NCBI GenBank assembly: GCA_002344215.1
Contig: DDSV01000024.1
Span: forward strand, 351,821-415,820
Direction of reading: 5' to 3'
DNA from: Akkermansiaceae bacterium UBA2381
GTDB lineage: Bacteria > Verrucomicrobiota > Verrucomicrobiia > Verrucomicrobiales > DEV007
DNA: 64,000 nucleotides
Position numbers and translations under genes: made by a program. This document shows, in pieces, positions 1 to 7,687 of the stretch (positions are counted from its first letter, which is position 1; the number at the start of each line of letters is the position of its first letter). The notes below the pieces were generated by a model that worked only from the letters and a program-made list of their open reading frames with translations, did no database searches and was not told where the DNA came from.

Positions 1-922
1 CGATCTCATCCTCCAGAGTGATGGTGCAGGAAAGCGGAGCAAAGGCGGCCTCCTGGGGTCCGTCAAACGACTCGATCGCCTTGATCTTCGTGGAAAAGCC
101 GGAGGGCTGGATCACGACATCGTCACCGGGGCGGAAGACACCACCGGCGACACGACCCGCGTAGCCACGGAAATCGTGAAACTCGTCCGAGTGCGGGCGG
201 ATCACCCACTGAACAGGGAAGCGGGCGTCGACGTGGTTGTGATCCGAGCCAATGTAAACGGTCTCTAGATGGTAGAGCATGGTCGGGCCCTCGTACCAGT
301 CCATGTTTTTGGACTTGTCGACGACGTTGTCGCCATGGAGGGCGCTCATCGGGATCGCGACCATGTCCACGATGTTGTCGAGACGCGAAGCGAAGCGTTT
401 GAACTCATCGACAATCTCTTCGAAACGAGCCTCGCTGTATTCGACGAGATCCATCTTGTTCACCGCGAGGATGACATGGCGGATCCGCAGGAGGTCGGCG
501 ATAAAGGCGTGGCGACAGGTCTGCTCGATGATCCCGAGACGGGCGTCGACAAGAATGATGGCCAGGTTTGCGGTCGAGGCTCCCGTCACCATGTTCCGGG
601 TGTATTGAATGTGTCCGGGAGTGTCCGCGATGATGAATTTCCGCTTCGGCGTCGCGAAGTAACGATAGGCCACATCAATGGTGATGCCCTGCTCGCGCTC
701 GGCGCGAAGCCCGTCGGTGAGGAGGGCGAGGTTGACGTGCTCGTCGCCACGTTTTTTGGAGGTGGCTTCCACGGCATCCATCTGGTCATCGAAGGTGTTT
801 TTCGAATCGTAGAGAAGTCGTCCGATGAGAGTCGACTTGCCGTCATCGACACTGCCTGCCGTGGTGAAACGGAGCAGGTCCATGTTGAGGTAGCCTTCGT
901 CGAGGGGAATTTCGGTGTGCAT
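1..922 (-). CDS. cysN: Sulfate adenylyltransferase subunit 1 (CysN), partial
   Basis: GTPase subunit of ATP sulfurylase, which with CysD makes adenosine 5'-phosphosulfate (APS) from sulfate and ATP in the cytoplasm. The visible 307 residues carry the EF-Tu-like G domain: P-loop GSVDDGKST at residues 23-31, switch region with REQGITIDVAYRYF near 76-89, DTPGH at 100-104 and NKMD at 155-158, followed by the start of the beta-barrel domain 2. The ATG at 922 begins MHTEIPLDEGYL; no good Shine-Dalgarno is visible. The gene runs off the left edge, so the C-terminus (and any fused APS kinase) is not seen. It is last in the cysH-cysC-cysD order, separated from cysD by an inserted four-helix-bundle gene. 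Confidence 0.95.
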   Translation of the reverse strand, partial: MHTEIPLDEGYLNMDLLRFTTAGSVDDGKSTLIGRLLYDSKNTFDDQMDAVEATSKKRGDEHVNLALLTDGLRAEREQGITIDVAYRYFATPKRKFIIADTPGHIQYTRNMVTGASTANLAIILVDARLGIIEQTCRHAFIADLLRIRHVILAVNKMDLVEYSEARFEEIVDEFKRFASRLDNIVDMVAIPMSALHGDNVVDKSKNMDWYEGPTMLYHLETVYIGSDHNHVDARFPVQWVIRPHSDEFHDFRGYAGRVAGGVFRPGDDVVIQPSGFSTKIKAIESFDGPQEAAFAPLSCTITLEDEI

Positions 923-931
923 AAAGAATTG

Positions 932-965
932 GGTGAAAAGTGCGAAGGTGACAGGTAAAAGGTGA
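932..965. repeat. Left flank of four-helix-bundle insert (GTGAAAAG-type motif)
   Basis: Contains GTGAAAAGTG, GAAGGTGA and GTAAAAGGTG in that order on the plus strand. The same three motifs occur on the opposite strand, in reversed order, at 1358-1389, so the small gene is bracketed by imperfect inverted repeats. Confidence 0.5.
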
Positions 966-968
966 AAA

Positions 969-1343
969 CTATTTCGGTTGGCGAAGCTTAATTGCGAGCG
1001 ACTCGATTCCTTTGGAGAGGCGGAGCGCTTCGCTCCTAAGATCAAGAGCCGTTTCTGAGGAAAGGTAGGAGAGGTCTTCAGCAAGATGAAGCATTGAGCG
1101 GACTTCTCCGCAGGAGCCTTTGGCGAGGTCTAAAAATCGGGCAAAATCGGGCTTTCTTCTTCTCTCAAAGCCTTCGGCGATATTGTTCATCACCGAAACG
1201 CCGGCTCTCTGAATTTGATCACGAAACCCGAAGTCACGCTCGGAAACGCTCCCCGCTCCGAAAATACGATAAAGCTTAGCCGCTTGCTCTCTCGCCTGCT
1301 GCCAGATCCGCAGATCTTCAAACTGTTTCGCCAGCTCCCCCAT
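969..1343 (-). CDS. Four-helix-bundle protein (S23/23S rRNA intervening-sequence type)
   Basis: About 124 residues, all helical by composition. Hallmarks of the S23/diversity-generating Avd-like four-helix-bundle family are the N-terminal FEDLRIWQQAREQA, the central FRDQIQRAGVSVMNNIAEGFER and the C-terminal amphipathic helix. Family function is not established; members occur inside 23S rRNA genes and scattered through genomes. The ATG at 1343 (MGELAKQFEDL) is preferred over an upstream GTG at 1367, because the GTG lies inside a GTGAAAAGTG motif that belongs to the flanking repeat. The gene sits between cysD and cysN in the same orientation, which splits two subunits that are normally adjacent. 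No role in sulfur metabolism is implied; it looks like a passenger insertion. Confidence 0.85.
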   Translation of the reverse strand: MGELAKQFEDLRIWQQAREQAAKLYRIFGAGSVSERDFGFRDQIQRAGVSVMNNIAEGFERRRKPDFARFLDLAKGSCGEVRSMLHLAEDLSYLSSETALDLRSEALRLSKGIESLAIKLRQPK

Positions 1344-1357
1344 CGTTCGATTCAAAT

Positions 1358-1389
1358 CACTTTTCACATTTCACCTTCCCACCTTTTAC
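1358..1389. repeat. Right flank of four-helix-bundle insert
   Basis: On the minus strand this reads GTAAAAGGTG, then GAAGGTGA, then GTGAAAAGTG, mirroring the motifs at 932-965. Together the two flanks suggest the boundaries of a small insertion between cysD and cysN. Confidence 0.5.
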
Positions 1390-1413
1390 TTCGCCGAAGG
1401 CGAATCCGCGATT

Positions 1414-2334
1414 TCAGAAGTATCCTTCCTTTTTCCGGTCTTCCATTGCGGTTTCGGAGCGCTTGTCGTCGGCGCGGGTGCCTCGCTCGGTCTGGCGGGC
1501 GGTGGCGACTTCGTAGATGATGGAGTCGAGATCGGAGGCATCGGAATAGACGGCACCGGTACAGGTCATATCACCAATGGTGCGGAAGCGGACGACGGCG
1601 GATTCCTCGATGCGCTCGCCCGGCTGGGGAATCACGACATCCGAGATCGCGAGCATTGCGCCGCTGCGATGAACGACATCCCGGCGATGGGAAAAATAGA
1701 GATTCGGGAGCGGGATCTTCTCGGCTTTGATGTACTGCCAGACATCCATTTCCGTCCAGTTGGAGAGCGGGAACACCCGGAAATGTTCACCGTGATGTTT
1801 GCGCCCGTTGAAAATGTTCCAGAGTTCCGGCCGCTGATTTTTCGGATCCCACTGGCCGAAGTCATCCCGGTGGGAGAAAAAGCGCTCCTTCGCTCTCGCC
1901 TTTTCCTCGTCCCGTCGTCCGCCGCCGAGGCAGGCATCATATTTGTTGTTTTCGATGGCATCTAGAAGCGACACGGTCTGGAGAGCGTTACGGCTCGCGA
2001 AGGGTCCCTTTTCCTCCTGAACCCGGCCCTGATCGATGGAGTCCTGCACGAGGGCGACAACGAGTTCAGCGCGCAACTCGGCAACATACTGATCGCGGTA
2101 ATCAATCGTCTCCGAAAAATTGTGCCCGGTATCCACATGGAGAAGCGGAAAAGGAAGACGTGCCGGGTAGAAGGCCTTGCGGGCAAGATGGGCCATCACG
2201 ATCGAGTCCTTGCCGCCCGAAAAGAGAAGCGCGGGACGCTCGAACTGCGCCGCCGTTTCGCGCAGGATAAAAATGGCCTCGGACTCAAGCTGAGCGAGGT
2301 GATTGACTCGATATGAAACTCTTTCTTCTTCCAT
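1414..2334 (-). CDS. cysD: Sulfate adenylyltransferase subunit 2 (CysD)
   Basis: Catalytic subunit of ATP sulfurylase, a member of the PAPS-reductase-like PP-loop family. 306 residues, the usual length. The PP-loop SGGKDS lies at residues 39-44; LHVDTGHNF near 65-73, the CLGGGRRDEEKARAKER segment, FPLSNWTEMDVWQYI and the C-terminal KKEGYF ending are all typical of CysD. Start ATG at 2334 (MEEERVSYRV). It follows cysC by 25 nt and is separated from cysN by the four-helix-bundle insertion, so co-transcription with cysN would have to read through that element. Confidence 0.97.
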   Translation of the reverse strand: MEEERVSYRVNHLAQLESEAIFILRETAAQFERPALLFSGGKDSIVMAHLARKAFYPARLPFPLLHVDTGHNFSETIDYRDQYVAELRAELVVALVQDSIDQGRVQEEKGPFASRNALQTVSLLDAIENNKYDACLGGGRRDEEKARAKERFFSHRDDFGQWDPKNQRPELWNIFNGRKHHGEHFRVFPLSNWTEMDVWQYIKAEKIPLPNLYFSHRRDVVHRSGAMLAISDVVIPQPGERIEESAVVRFRTIGDMTCTGAVYSDASDLDSIIYEVATARQTERGTRADDKRSETAMEDRKKEGYF

Positions 2335-2359
2335 GGTAAAACTTGTGTAAAGCGACCTT

Positions 2360-2983
2360 TCAGAGGGCCGCGCGATATTCTATTTTTGTTTTCTCGAGCG
2401 CTGCCGCAAGCAGACCTTCCAGGCACTCTGCCTCGCTTTCCGTTTCCGTGTCGAGAATGAGGTCGGGACTTTCCGGCTCTTCGAAGGCGGAATCTTTGCC
2501 GGTAAATTGCTTCACTTCTCCTGCCGCCGCTTTAGCGTAAAGACCCTTGGGATCCCTCGCCGCACAGGTCTCGAAGGAGGCCTTCACATAGACTTCGAGG
2601 AGATCACGGTCACCGATCACCTCGCGGGCAAGGCGACGCAGGTCGTTGCGGGGAGTGATAAATGAAGTGATCGCAATGATTCCGCAGTCGGCAAAGAGTT
2701 TCGCCACCTCGGCGACACGGCGGATGTTCTCAAGCCTATCCTCGTCGGAAAAACCCAGGTTCCGGTTCAAGCCCGTGCGGATGTTGTCACCATCCAACAC
2801 TTTGACGAGCCGCCCCTGCTCATGGAGCCGACGCTCTAACAAATTGGCAAGAGTGCTTTTCCCCGATCCGCTGAGCCCGTACATCCAGATCACGGCTCCC
2901 GACTGGCCGAGCAGCTCCTCTTTGGCGGAGCGCGGGAGCATCCGGTCAAAAACGGGATAGAGGTGGTCCGGGTTTGTGCTCAT
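2360..2983 (-). CDS. cysC: Adenylylsulfate kinase (CysC)
   Basis: Phosphorylates APS at the 3' position to give PAPS. 207 residues. P-loop GLSGSGKST at residues 36-44, DGDNIRTGLNRNLGFSDEDR downstream as the APS-binding segment, and the FITPRNDLR and VYVKASFETCAARDPKGLY motifs of APS kinases. It lies between cysH (37 nt upstream) and cysD (25 nt downstream) on the same strand. Its presence agrees with the PAPS-type, not APS-type, reductase encoded next door. Confidence 0.96.
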   Translation of the reverse strand: MSTNPDHLYPVFDRMLPRSAKEELLGQSGAVIWMYGLSGSGKSTLANLLERRLHEQGRLVKVLDGDNIRTGLNRNLGFSDEDRLENIRRVAEVAKLFADCGIIAITSFITPRNDLRRLAREVIGDRDLLEVYVKASFETCAARDPKGLYAKAAAGEVKQFTGKDSAFEEPESPDLILDTETESEAECLEGLLAAALEKTKIEYRAAL

Positions 2984-3020
2984 AGAAATCGGTCGGGGGC
3001 TCCTGAAGGACTATTCCCGT

Positions 3021-3788
3021 TTAGATCACAAAATCCATTTCCTCGTGGAGTCCGCACTCCCGTTTCAGGCCGAAAAAGCGTGTCTCTTCGGCGGTCATTC
3101 CCTCGGTGAGTTTTCGCGACGTATGCCAGTCACCGATGGAAACGTATCCTTCATCCCAGAGCGGGTGGTAGGGGAGGCCGTGAGTCTTGAGATATCTTCC
3201 GATATCCATGTCGGTCCAGTCGACGATGGGATGAACCTTGATCCGGCCCTTCTGGGAAGCAATCACCGGGAAACCCTCGCGTGAGCTGCTCTGCTGACGG
3301 CGAACCCCGGCCATGGTGGCGGAAAGACCGAGCTGATTGAGGGCGCGATCCATCGGCTCGACTTTATTGATCCGGTTATAACGCTCGATTCCCTCAAGCC
3401 CGGTCTCCCAGAGTTTTCCCCAACGCGACTCCTGCCACGCAGGGGAGAGATCGCTGCGGAAAATCTTGAGATTGAGCGCGAGCCGTTCCGTCAGCTCATC
3501 AATGAAACGATAGGTTTCGTCGAAGAAATATCCTGTATCGACCAATATCACCGGAATGTCCGGGCGTTGCCGGGTCACCAGATGCAACAGGACAGCGGAT
3601 TGCGCCCCGAAACTGGAGGACATCCCGATCCCGTCGCCAAAATGATCCAGCGCCCAGGCGATCCGGTCTTCGGCTGATGCCGCTTCCAGATTTCTGGAGA
3701 GGGAGGAGAAATCTTCTATCCCATGACGGAGAACCACTTCCGCAAGGGCGGATTCGGTCGGGGATGGGAGTGGAGATTCTTCGATCAT
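3021..3788 (-). CDS. cysH: Phosphoadenylyl-sulfate reductase (CysH)
   Basis: Reduces PAPS to sulfite with thioredoxin. 255 residues with a PP-loop-type N-terminal part (MSSSFGAQSAVLLHLV), VDTGYFF, GVRRQQSSSR and the C-terminal KRECGLH with the catalytic Cys at residue 245. That is the only cysteine I find, so the two CC pairs that bind a 4Fe-4S cluster in APS reductases are absent and the substrate should be PAPS, consistent with the cysC neighbour. First gene of the operon; a palindrome just upstream (3799-3817) could be its operator. No sulfite reductase is in the window. Confidence 0.95.
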   Translation of the reverse strand: MIEESPLPSPTESALAEVVLRHGIEDFSSLSRNLEAASAEDRIAWALDHFGDGIGMSSSFGAQSAVLLHLVTRQRPDIPVILVDTGYFFDETYRFIDELTERLALNLKIFRSDLSPAWQESRWGKLWETGLEGIERYNRINKVEPMDRALNQLGLSATMAGVRRQQSSSREGFPVIASQKGRIKVHPIVDWTDMDIGRYLKTHGLPYHPLWDEGYVSIGDWHTSRKLTEGMTAEETRFFGLKRECGLHEEMDFVI

Positions 3789-3798
3789 TTAATAATAC

Positions 3799-3817
3799 CC
3801 ATTCTTGATAGGAATGG
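3799..3817. promoter_or_regulatory. Palindrome upstream of cysH, possible operator
   Basis: CCATTC and GAATGG, 6-nt perfect arms around a 7-nt AT-rich spacer, lie 11 nt upstream of the cysH start in an AT-rich stretch that is distinct from the GC-rich surroundings. Position fits an operator for the cys operon. The regulator is not identifiable from sequence. Confidence 0.4.
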
Positions 3818-4025
3818 TCAATAATTACCCTTTAAGTAAATCCCAGGGCAAGCAAGCGTCAAGGAGATTTCCTGTAGCTGACGAATTTTACAGGCCCTGT
3901 TTTTCCCGGTGTCTCCCCGTCCGCGCGGCGATCACCGGTTGACTCAACCCCGGTCTCGGACTACCTGCCCCGCAGACAGATCTTGCGGTCCGTCTGTCTC
4001 TGCAGAACCTCACCATCCAAATCTC

Positions 4026-4670
4026 ATGTCAGTACTTGTCGGAAAGTCAGCTCCCACGTTCAGCGCCAAAGCCGTTATTAACGGTCAAGTTGTCGAAAAC
4101 TTCTCACTCGATGACTACCGCGGGTCGAAGTATGTGCTCTTCTTCTTTTATCCCAAGGATTTCACCTTCGTCTGTCCGACCGAGTTGCATGCCTTTCAGG
4201 ACCATCTCGCCGAATTCGAAAGCCGGAATGTGGCGGTGGTTGGTTGTTCGACCGACACCGAAATGTCCCACTGGGGATGGCTTCAGGTTCCACGTGCCAA
4301 GGGCGGGATCGAAGGGGTCACCTACCCGCTTGTGGCCGACACCAACAAAACCATCTCAGCGGCCTATGATGTTCTGGTAGGCGAATACGATGTCAACGAA
4401 TGGGGCGACCTGGTCGTGGAAGGTGAACTGATCGCCTACCGCGGTCTCTTCCTCATCGATCGTGAGGGTGTTGTTCAACACCAGCTTGTTAATAATCTCC
4501 CGCTCGGCCGTTCCATCAAAGAGGCCCTGCGTATGGTCGACGCTCTCCAGCATTTCGAAGAAAACGGCGAAGTTTGTCCGATGGACTGGGAAAAAGGCTC
4601 CTCCGCCATGGAGGCTACCCATGAGAGCACTGCCGCATATCTGGCGAAGGGTGGGGTGGCTCTTTCCTAA
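4026..4670 (+). CDS. 2-Cys peroxiredoxin (AhpC/Prx1 type)
   Basis: Thiol peroxidase reducing H2O2, organic peroxides or peroxynitrite. 214 residues from ATG 4026 (MSVLVGKSAPTF); a longer reading from 3909 would add a non-conserved Arg/Pro-rich extension and is rejected. Peroxidatic Cys50 in FTFVCPTE, resolving Cys184 in GEVCPMDW, and the conserved YRGLFLIDREG. The spacing between the two cysteines is wider than usual because of an extra acidic loop around VNEWGDLVVEGEL. Divergent from the cys operon with about 240 nt between. No AhpF or thioredoxin reductase is adjacent, so the reductant is not known. Confidence 0.93.
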   Translation: MSVLVGKSAPTFSAKAVINGQVVENFSLDDYRGSKYVLFFFYPKDFTFVCPTELHAFQDHLAEFESRNVAVVGCSTDTEMSHWGWLQVPRAKGGIEGVTYPLVADTNKTISAAYDVLVGEYDVNEWGDLVVEGELIAYRGLFLIDREGVVQHQLVNNLPLGRSIKEALRMVDALQHFEENGEVCPMDWEKGSSAMEATHESTAAYLAKGGVALS

Positions 4671-4683
4671 GGAAGAGTCCTCC

Positions 4684-4699
4684 AATCTCATATGAGATT
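4684..4699. terminator. Perfect 16-nt palindrome after the peroxiredoxin gene
   Basis: AATCTCAT followed by ATGAGATT, enclosed by GGAAG (4671) and CTTCC, then AATTTTCCC. Could be a weak intrinsic terminator for the peroxiredoxin gene or a protein-binding site; the short T run makes termination uncertain. Confidence 0.35.
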
Positions 4700-4834
4700 A
4701 GCCTTCCAATTTTCCCTTGCGCAGCCGGGAAAAATTAGTAAGGATGTCTTAATCATTGGATACTGAATACTGATCAGGCAACCACGGATCTAAAGGCCAT
4801 ACTGCAATAAATAGTGGGAACTTGACTAAAAAGG

Positions 4835-4875
4835 CACTCACGACTACAACTCAAAACAAGGGAATTAAAAATCAT
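4835..4875 (+). promoter_or_regulatory. Conserved leader of beta-barrel paralogue 1
   Basis: Contains ACGACTACAACTCAAA then CAAGGGAAT ending 11 nt before the ATG. The same CTCAAA(C/A)CAAGGGAAT block precedes the four paralogues at 45.6-50.3 kb. AAGGGA probably acts as ribosome-binding site; the remainder may be a shared regulatory element. Confidence 0.5.
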
Positions 4876-5745
4876 ATGAAAAAAGCAATTCTAGTTGCCG
4901 TGATCGGTGCGATGACGCTCGGCGTTAACGCAGGAGACTGGGGAAAAGCCCCCGTGGGCAAGGCCCCAATTGAAGAGTGCATCGACCTCGGTGGTGTAAT
5001 CACTGTGGGTTATATGTCCGACTACTTCTACGCTGGATACCATCTCACCACGAGCACCGTTCACGGAGGCGTGAATTACACGTTTGACGGTCTCGCAGTT
5101 CCAATCACAATTGGCGCGCAGTATTTCAACAGCGTGGACCGACCTACTTTTGGAGTTTCGGCGGACACCCTTCAGCTATCTGCGGCGGCCGACCTTGGGA
5201 CCATCGCCGGTTTTGACCTTGAACTGGCTTACACCCAACACCTGTTTCCTGAGGGACTCAATCCCGTTTTCAATGAACCAGCATTCCCCTACGGGGACAC
5301 GATTGCCGAAGTGAGCCTTAGGTTCCGCCGCGATCTCGGATTCGCGACTCTCGTTGGTTCCGCAAACTACTTGCCGGGCGAAACCGATCCGGCAAACCCA
5401 GCGACAGGTGGAGTGGCGGCAGATGTCGGTTTCTACGGGAATGTCGGTCTTGAGCGTGCCTTCGGAATTACTGACAATATCAGCCTTGTCCTAAGTGGCG
5501 GAGCTGGATATGTTGACATGTTTGGAACAAGTCGACTCGCTCAACGTGGTTGGAATCACTACTACGTGCAGGCTTCTCTCCCAATTCAGTTGAACTGCCG
5601 AACGACCTTGACTCCGTACATTGGTTTGAATGAGCAGCCGAGCTTTATCGCTAATAATAACCCAGTTAACTTTGCTGGCTTTCCCCCTACACCGGCCGAT
5701 GGCAGTGTTGTTCATGGTGGTGTTGCCCTGAGCGTGTCCTTCTAA
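4876..5745 (+). CDS. Outer-membrane beta-barrel family protein, paralogue 1
   Basis: 289 residues from ATG 4876 (MKKAILVAVIGAMTLG), chosen because this N-terminus is shared by all five paralogues in the window; an upstream in-frame ATG at 4822 is not conserved. Cleavable signal peptide ending near VNA, then the family block GDWGKAPVGKAPIEECIDLGG. The body has alternating hydrophobic/polar strands (VGYMSDYFYAGYHL, GGVNYTFDGLAVPITIGAQ), and the protein ends in Phe, the usual outer-membrane insertion signal. Two cysteines (in IEECID and QLNCRTT) are conserved in all copies. Function unknown; probably an outer-membrane channel or surface protein. Closest to the 46847-47710 copy in loop pattern. 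Followed by a strong terminator. Confidence 0.75.
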   Translation: MKKAILVAVIGAMTLGVNAGDWGKAPVGKAPIEECIDLGGVITVGYMSDYFYAGYHLTTSTVHGGVNYTFDGLAVPITIGAQYFNSVDRPTFGVSADTLQLSAAADLGTIAGFDLELAYTQHLFPEGLNPVFNEPAFPYGDTIAEVSLRFRRDLGFATLVGSANYLPGETDPANPATGGVAADVGFYGNVGLERAFGITDNISLVLSGGAGYVDMFGTSRLAQRGWNHYYVQASLPIQLNCRTTLTPYIGLNEQPSFIANNNPVNFAGFPPTPADGSVVHGGVALSVSF

Positions 5746-5789
5746 GACTCTTAGAACGCTAGCCTAAGGTTAACTGACAGGCTTTACAG

Positions 5790-5824
5790 TCGCCTCCTGG
5801 AAACGGGAGGCGATTTTTTTTTTT
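5790..5824 (+). terminator. Intrinsic terminator of paralogue 1
   Basis: TCGCCTCC paired with GGAGGCGA around an 8-nt loop, followed by 11 T residues. Confidence 0.9.
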
Positions 5825-5986
5825 GCGTTGGAGTCCTAAAGGGGAAGTGTCCGCTCATCAGCAGATTTGGTTTGAGATTTCCCCAGCCATGGTCAAGAGC
5901 GAGGAGGGCAGACTGCCCTGCGGGTGTTCGAATTGGCCCTTGTCATTTCCTTCGAATTGGTGCGAAGTATCAGGATTTGGGAACCT

Positions 5987-6562
5987 ATGAAAACTTGCTT
6001 TACGCCCCTGATTCTTCTCTTCGGCTTCCTTTCCGGAAATCTCCTCGTTGCCCAGCAGAATCCGACAGGCTATCTGAGCTATCGTCCTCAAACAGACGGG
6101 TGCAGCATCCTCGAGGCGGAATTGCTCTCTCTTCTTGACCGAAAGGAGCAGATCATCGATTCGACCGAGAGAAGGCATCAGGATCTCAGGACGCTGCAGT
6201 CCGCGAAATTCAAAAGTCAGGGAATCGCCCGCGAGCAGATTGAGGTTCGAATCGAGGAGGTGAACATCCAGATGCGGGCTGAAGCCATTGAACTGGCCCG
6301 TATCGAAGTGGCTTCAGAGCGGGCACGGGTCGAACTGGATCGCCTCAGGCGAACCGAGGGCCAGCTCGGCAATGTCGGAATCGGATTCCCCGCCCCGGCC
6401 ACGATCGAATCGATCAACTCCATCAAATACAGCCGCTCAAGCATGGTCCTGAACGAGCGCCGCGAGCCCGGTCACTACGACACCACCACCTATGAAGTGG
6501 TCTTTTCCGACGGGAACCGCCAGATTGTCGAGTCGAGAAGCTTTGTTCCTCTTCGTCGCTGA
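5987..6562 (+). CDS. Secreted coiled-coil protein of unknown function
   Basis: 191 residues from ATG 5987 (MKTCFTPLILLFGFLSG), preferred because it opens with a signal peptide; the frame stays open upstream to 5924. Signal sequence residues 1-22, then a charged helical segment of about 90 residues rich in Glu, Arg and Ala that should form a coiled coil, and a C-terminal beta-rich part (YEVVFSDGNRQIVESR). I do not recognise a family. It follows the paralogue 1 terminator, so it has its own promoter, and is followed by a kinase gene without an obvious link. Confidence 0.7.
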   Translation: MKTCFTPLILLFGFLSGNLLVAQQNPTGYLSYRPQTDGCSILEAELLSLLDRKEQIIDSTERRHQDLRTLQSAKFKSQGIAREQIEVRIEEVNIQMRAEAIELARIEVASERARVELDRLRRTEGQLGNVGIGFPAPATIESINSIKYSRSSMVLNERREPGHYDTTTYEVVFSDGNRQIVESRSFVPLRR

Positions 6563-6657
6563 TCCACTGCGCAAGAGAGGGTCACTTCGGAGATACAACC
6601 CTGTCTGATGAGTCCCGCCGGTGCAGCCCCTTTTCTCCGGCTCCGGAACCCGCCCAC

Positions 6658-7593
6658 TTGCCTTTCTCCGTGACGACACTTTCTCCTCTCCTCCCCGCTC
6701 CGATTATCGCGGTCGACTGGGGTTCGACCCACCTTCGGGCGAAGCTCCTTCTCCCCGACGGCACTGTCGCTGCAAACGCCGCCTCATCCGAAGGTATTCG
6801 CCACCTCGGGGGACGCGACTGCGACGGGATTCTCGCCACGCTCTGCGGTGCATGGAAAGAAGCACACCCTGACGCGAAGGTTGTCATGAGCGGCATGATC
6901 GGAAGCCGCGAAGGCTGGTGCGAGGCTCCCTACGTTTTCTCTCCTTGCGGCCTGGCCGATCTCGCGGCAGGGACAATCAGGGTGCCCAGTGAAACCTTTG
7001 GCGAAGTCACCATTATCCCCGGGGTGCGCCGGGACGATCCTGAGACCAAAACCACCGACGTCATGCGCGGCGAAGAAACGCAGGCAGCCGGAATGTTCGC
7101 GCTGCTCCCCGGTAGCGGAGCAACCCTGTGCCTCCCGGGCACTCACTCGAAATGGGTCCGCTGTCAGGATGAAAAAATTGAATCGTTCCGCACCTGGCTG
7201 ACCGGTGAAGCCTACGACCGCCTCACCCGCGATAGTCTCATCAGCGGCGACGGCAGCCCGGCCGATCCCGGCAGCCCGGCCTTTTCCCTCGGTCTTGAGC
7301 AGGCAAAGGGGCCCGGCGGACTCCTTCACCAGCTTTTTCTCGGTCGAACCGGCATGCTGACAGGACGATTCGGTCCGGGAGAGGTGCGCAGCTTTGTCTC
7401 GGGACTTCTTATTGGCCATGAGATCCGCGAAGCATCTCTGTTTTCTGCAGACTTGCCCGTTTGGCTCATTGGCGACACTCCCGCCGCTGAGGCGACCGCG
7501 GCTGGCCTCCAATATCTCGGGATCGCCCATGACCGGTTTACCGGCGATGCCCACCTTGAGGGAATCATGGCGATCACCCGACTGCTCGATTGA
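6658..7593 (+). CDS. dgoK: 2-dehydro-3-deoxygalactonokinase (DgoK) family kinase
   Basis: Predicted to phosphorylate 2-dehydro-3-deoxygalactonate at C6 in galactonate breakdown (ASKHA sugar-kinase fold). About 311 residues; phosphate-binding motif AVDWGSTHLRAKLL near the N-terminus, SGMIGSREGW, RGEETQ and CLPGTHSKW, all characteristic of DgoK. The start is uncertain: TTG at 6658 or GTG at 6670; no ATG is available before the first motif. No DgoA aldolase or DgoD dehydratase is adjacent, so the gene is an orphan here and its exact substrate (another 2-keto-3-deoxy sugar acid) is inference. Confidence 0.85.
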   Translation: MPFSVTTLSPLLPAPIIAVDWGSTHLRAKLLLPDGTVAANAASSEGIRHLGGRDCDGILATLCGAWKEAHPDAKVVMSGMIGSREGWCEAPYVFSPCGLADLAAGTIRVPSETFGEVTIIPGVRRDDPETKTTDVMRGEETQAAGMFALLPGSGATLCLPGTHSKWVRCQDEKIESFRTWLTGEAYDRLTRDSLISGDGSPADPGSPAFSLGLEQAKGPGGLLHQLFLGRTGMLTGRFGPGEVRSFVSGLLIGHEIREASLFSADLPVWLIGDTPAAEATAAGLQYLGIAHDRFTGDAHLEGIMAITRLLD

Positions 7594-7687
7594 GTTCCGG
7601 TGAGCCTCCGACCTGCCGGGGGTCATTTGACGCCGGAATCAGCCTCGCCTAGAGTTCCTTACGGTTTGTTCCAAACTCCGTTGACGA

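Noticed and set aside
269..958. 229-codon open frame on the plus strand
   Set aside because: Antisense to cysN, whose conserved GTPase motifs are in the opposite strand.
3909..4025. N-terminal extension of the peroxiredoxin
   Set aside because: The extra 39 residues are Arg/Pro-rich and not part of the family; ATG 4026 matches the usual start.
6600..6650. CTGATGAGTCCC resembles a hammerhead ribozyme core
   Set aside because: The required GAAAC box and flanking stems I/III are not found at proper distance; chance match.
6784..7626. 280-codon open frame on the minus strand
   Set aside because: Shadow of the DgoK-like kinase gene, which carries all family motifs on the plus strand.
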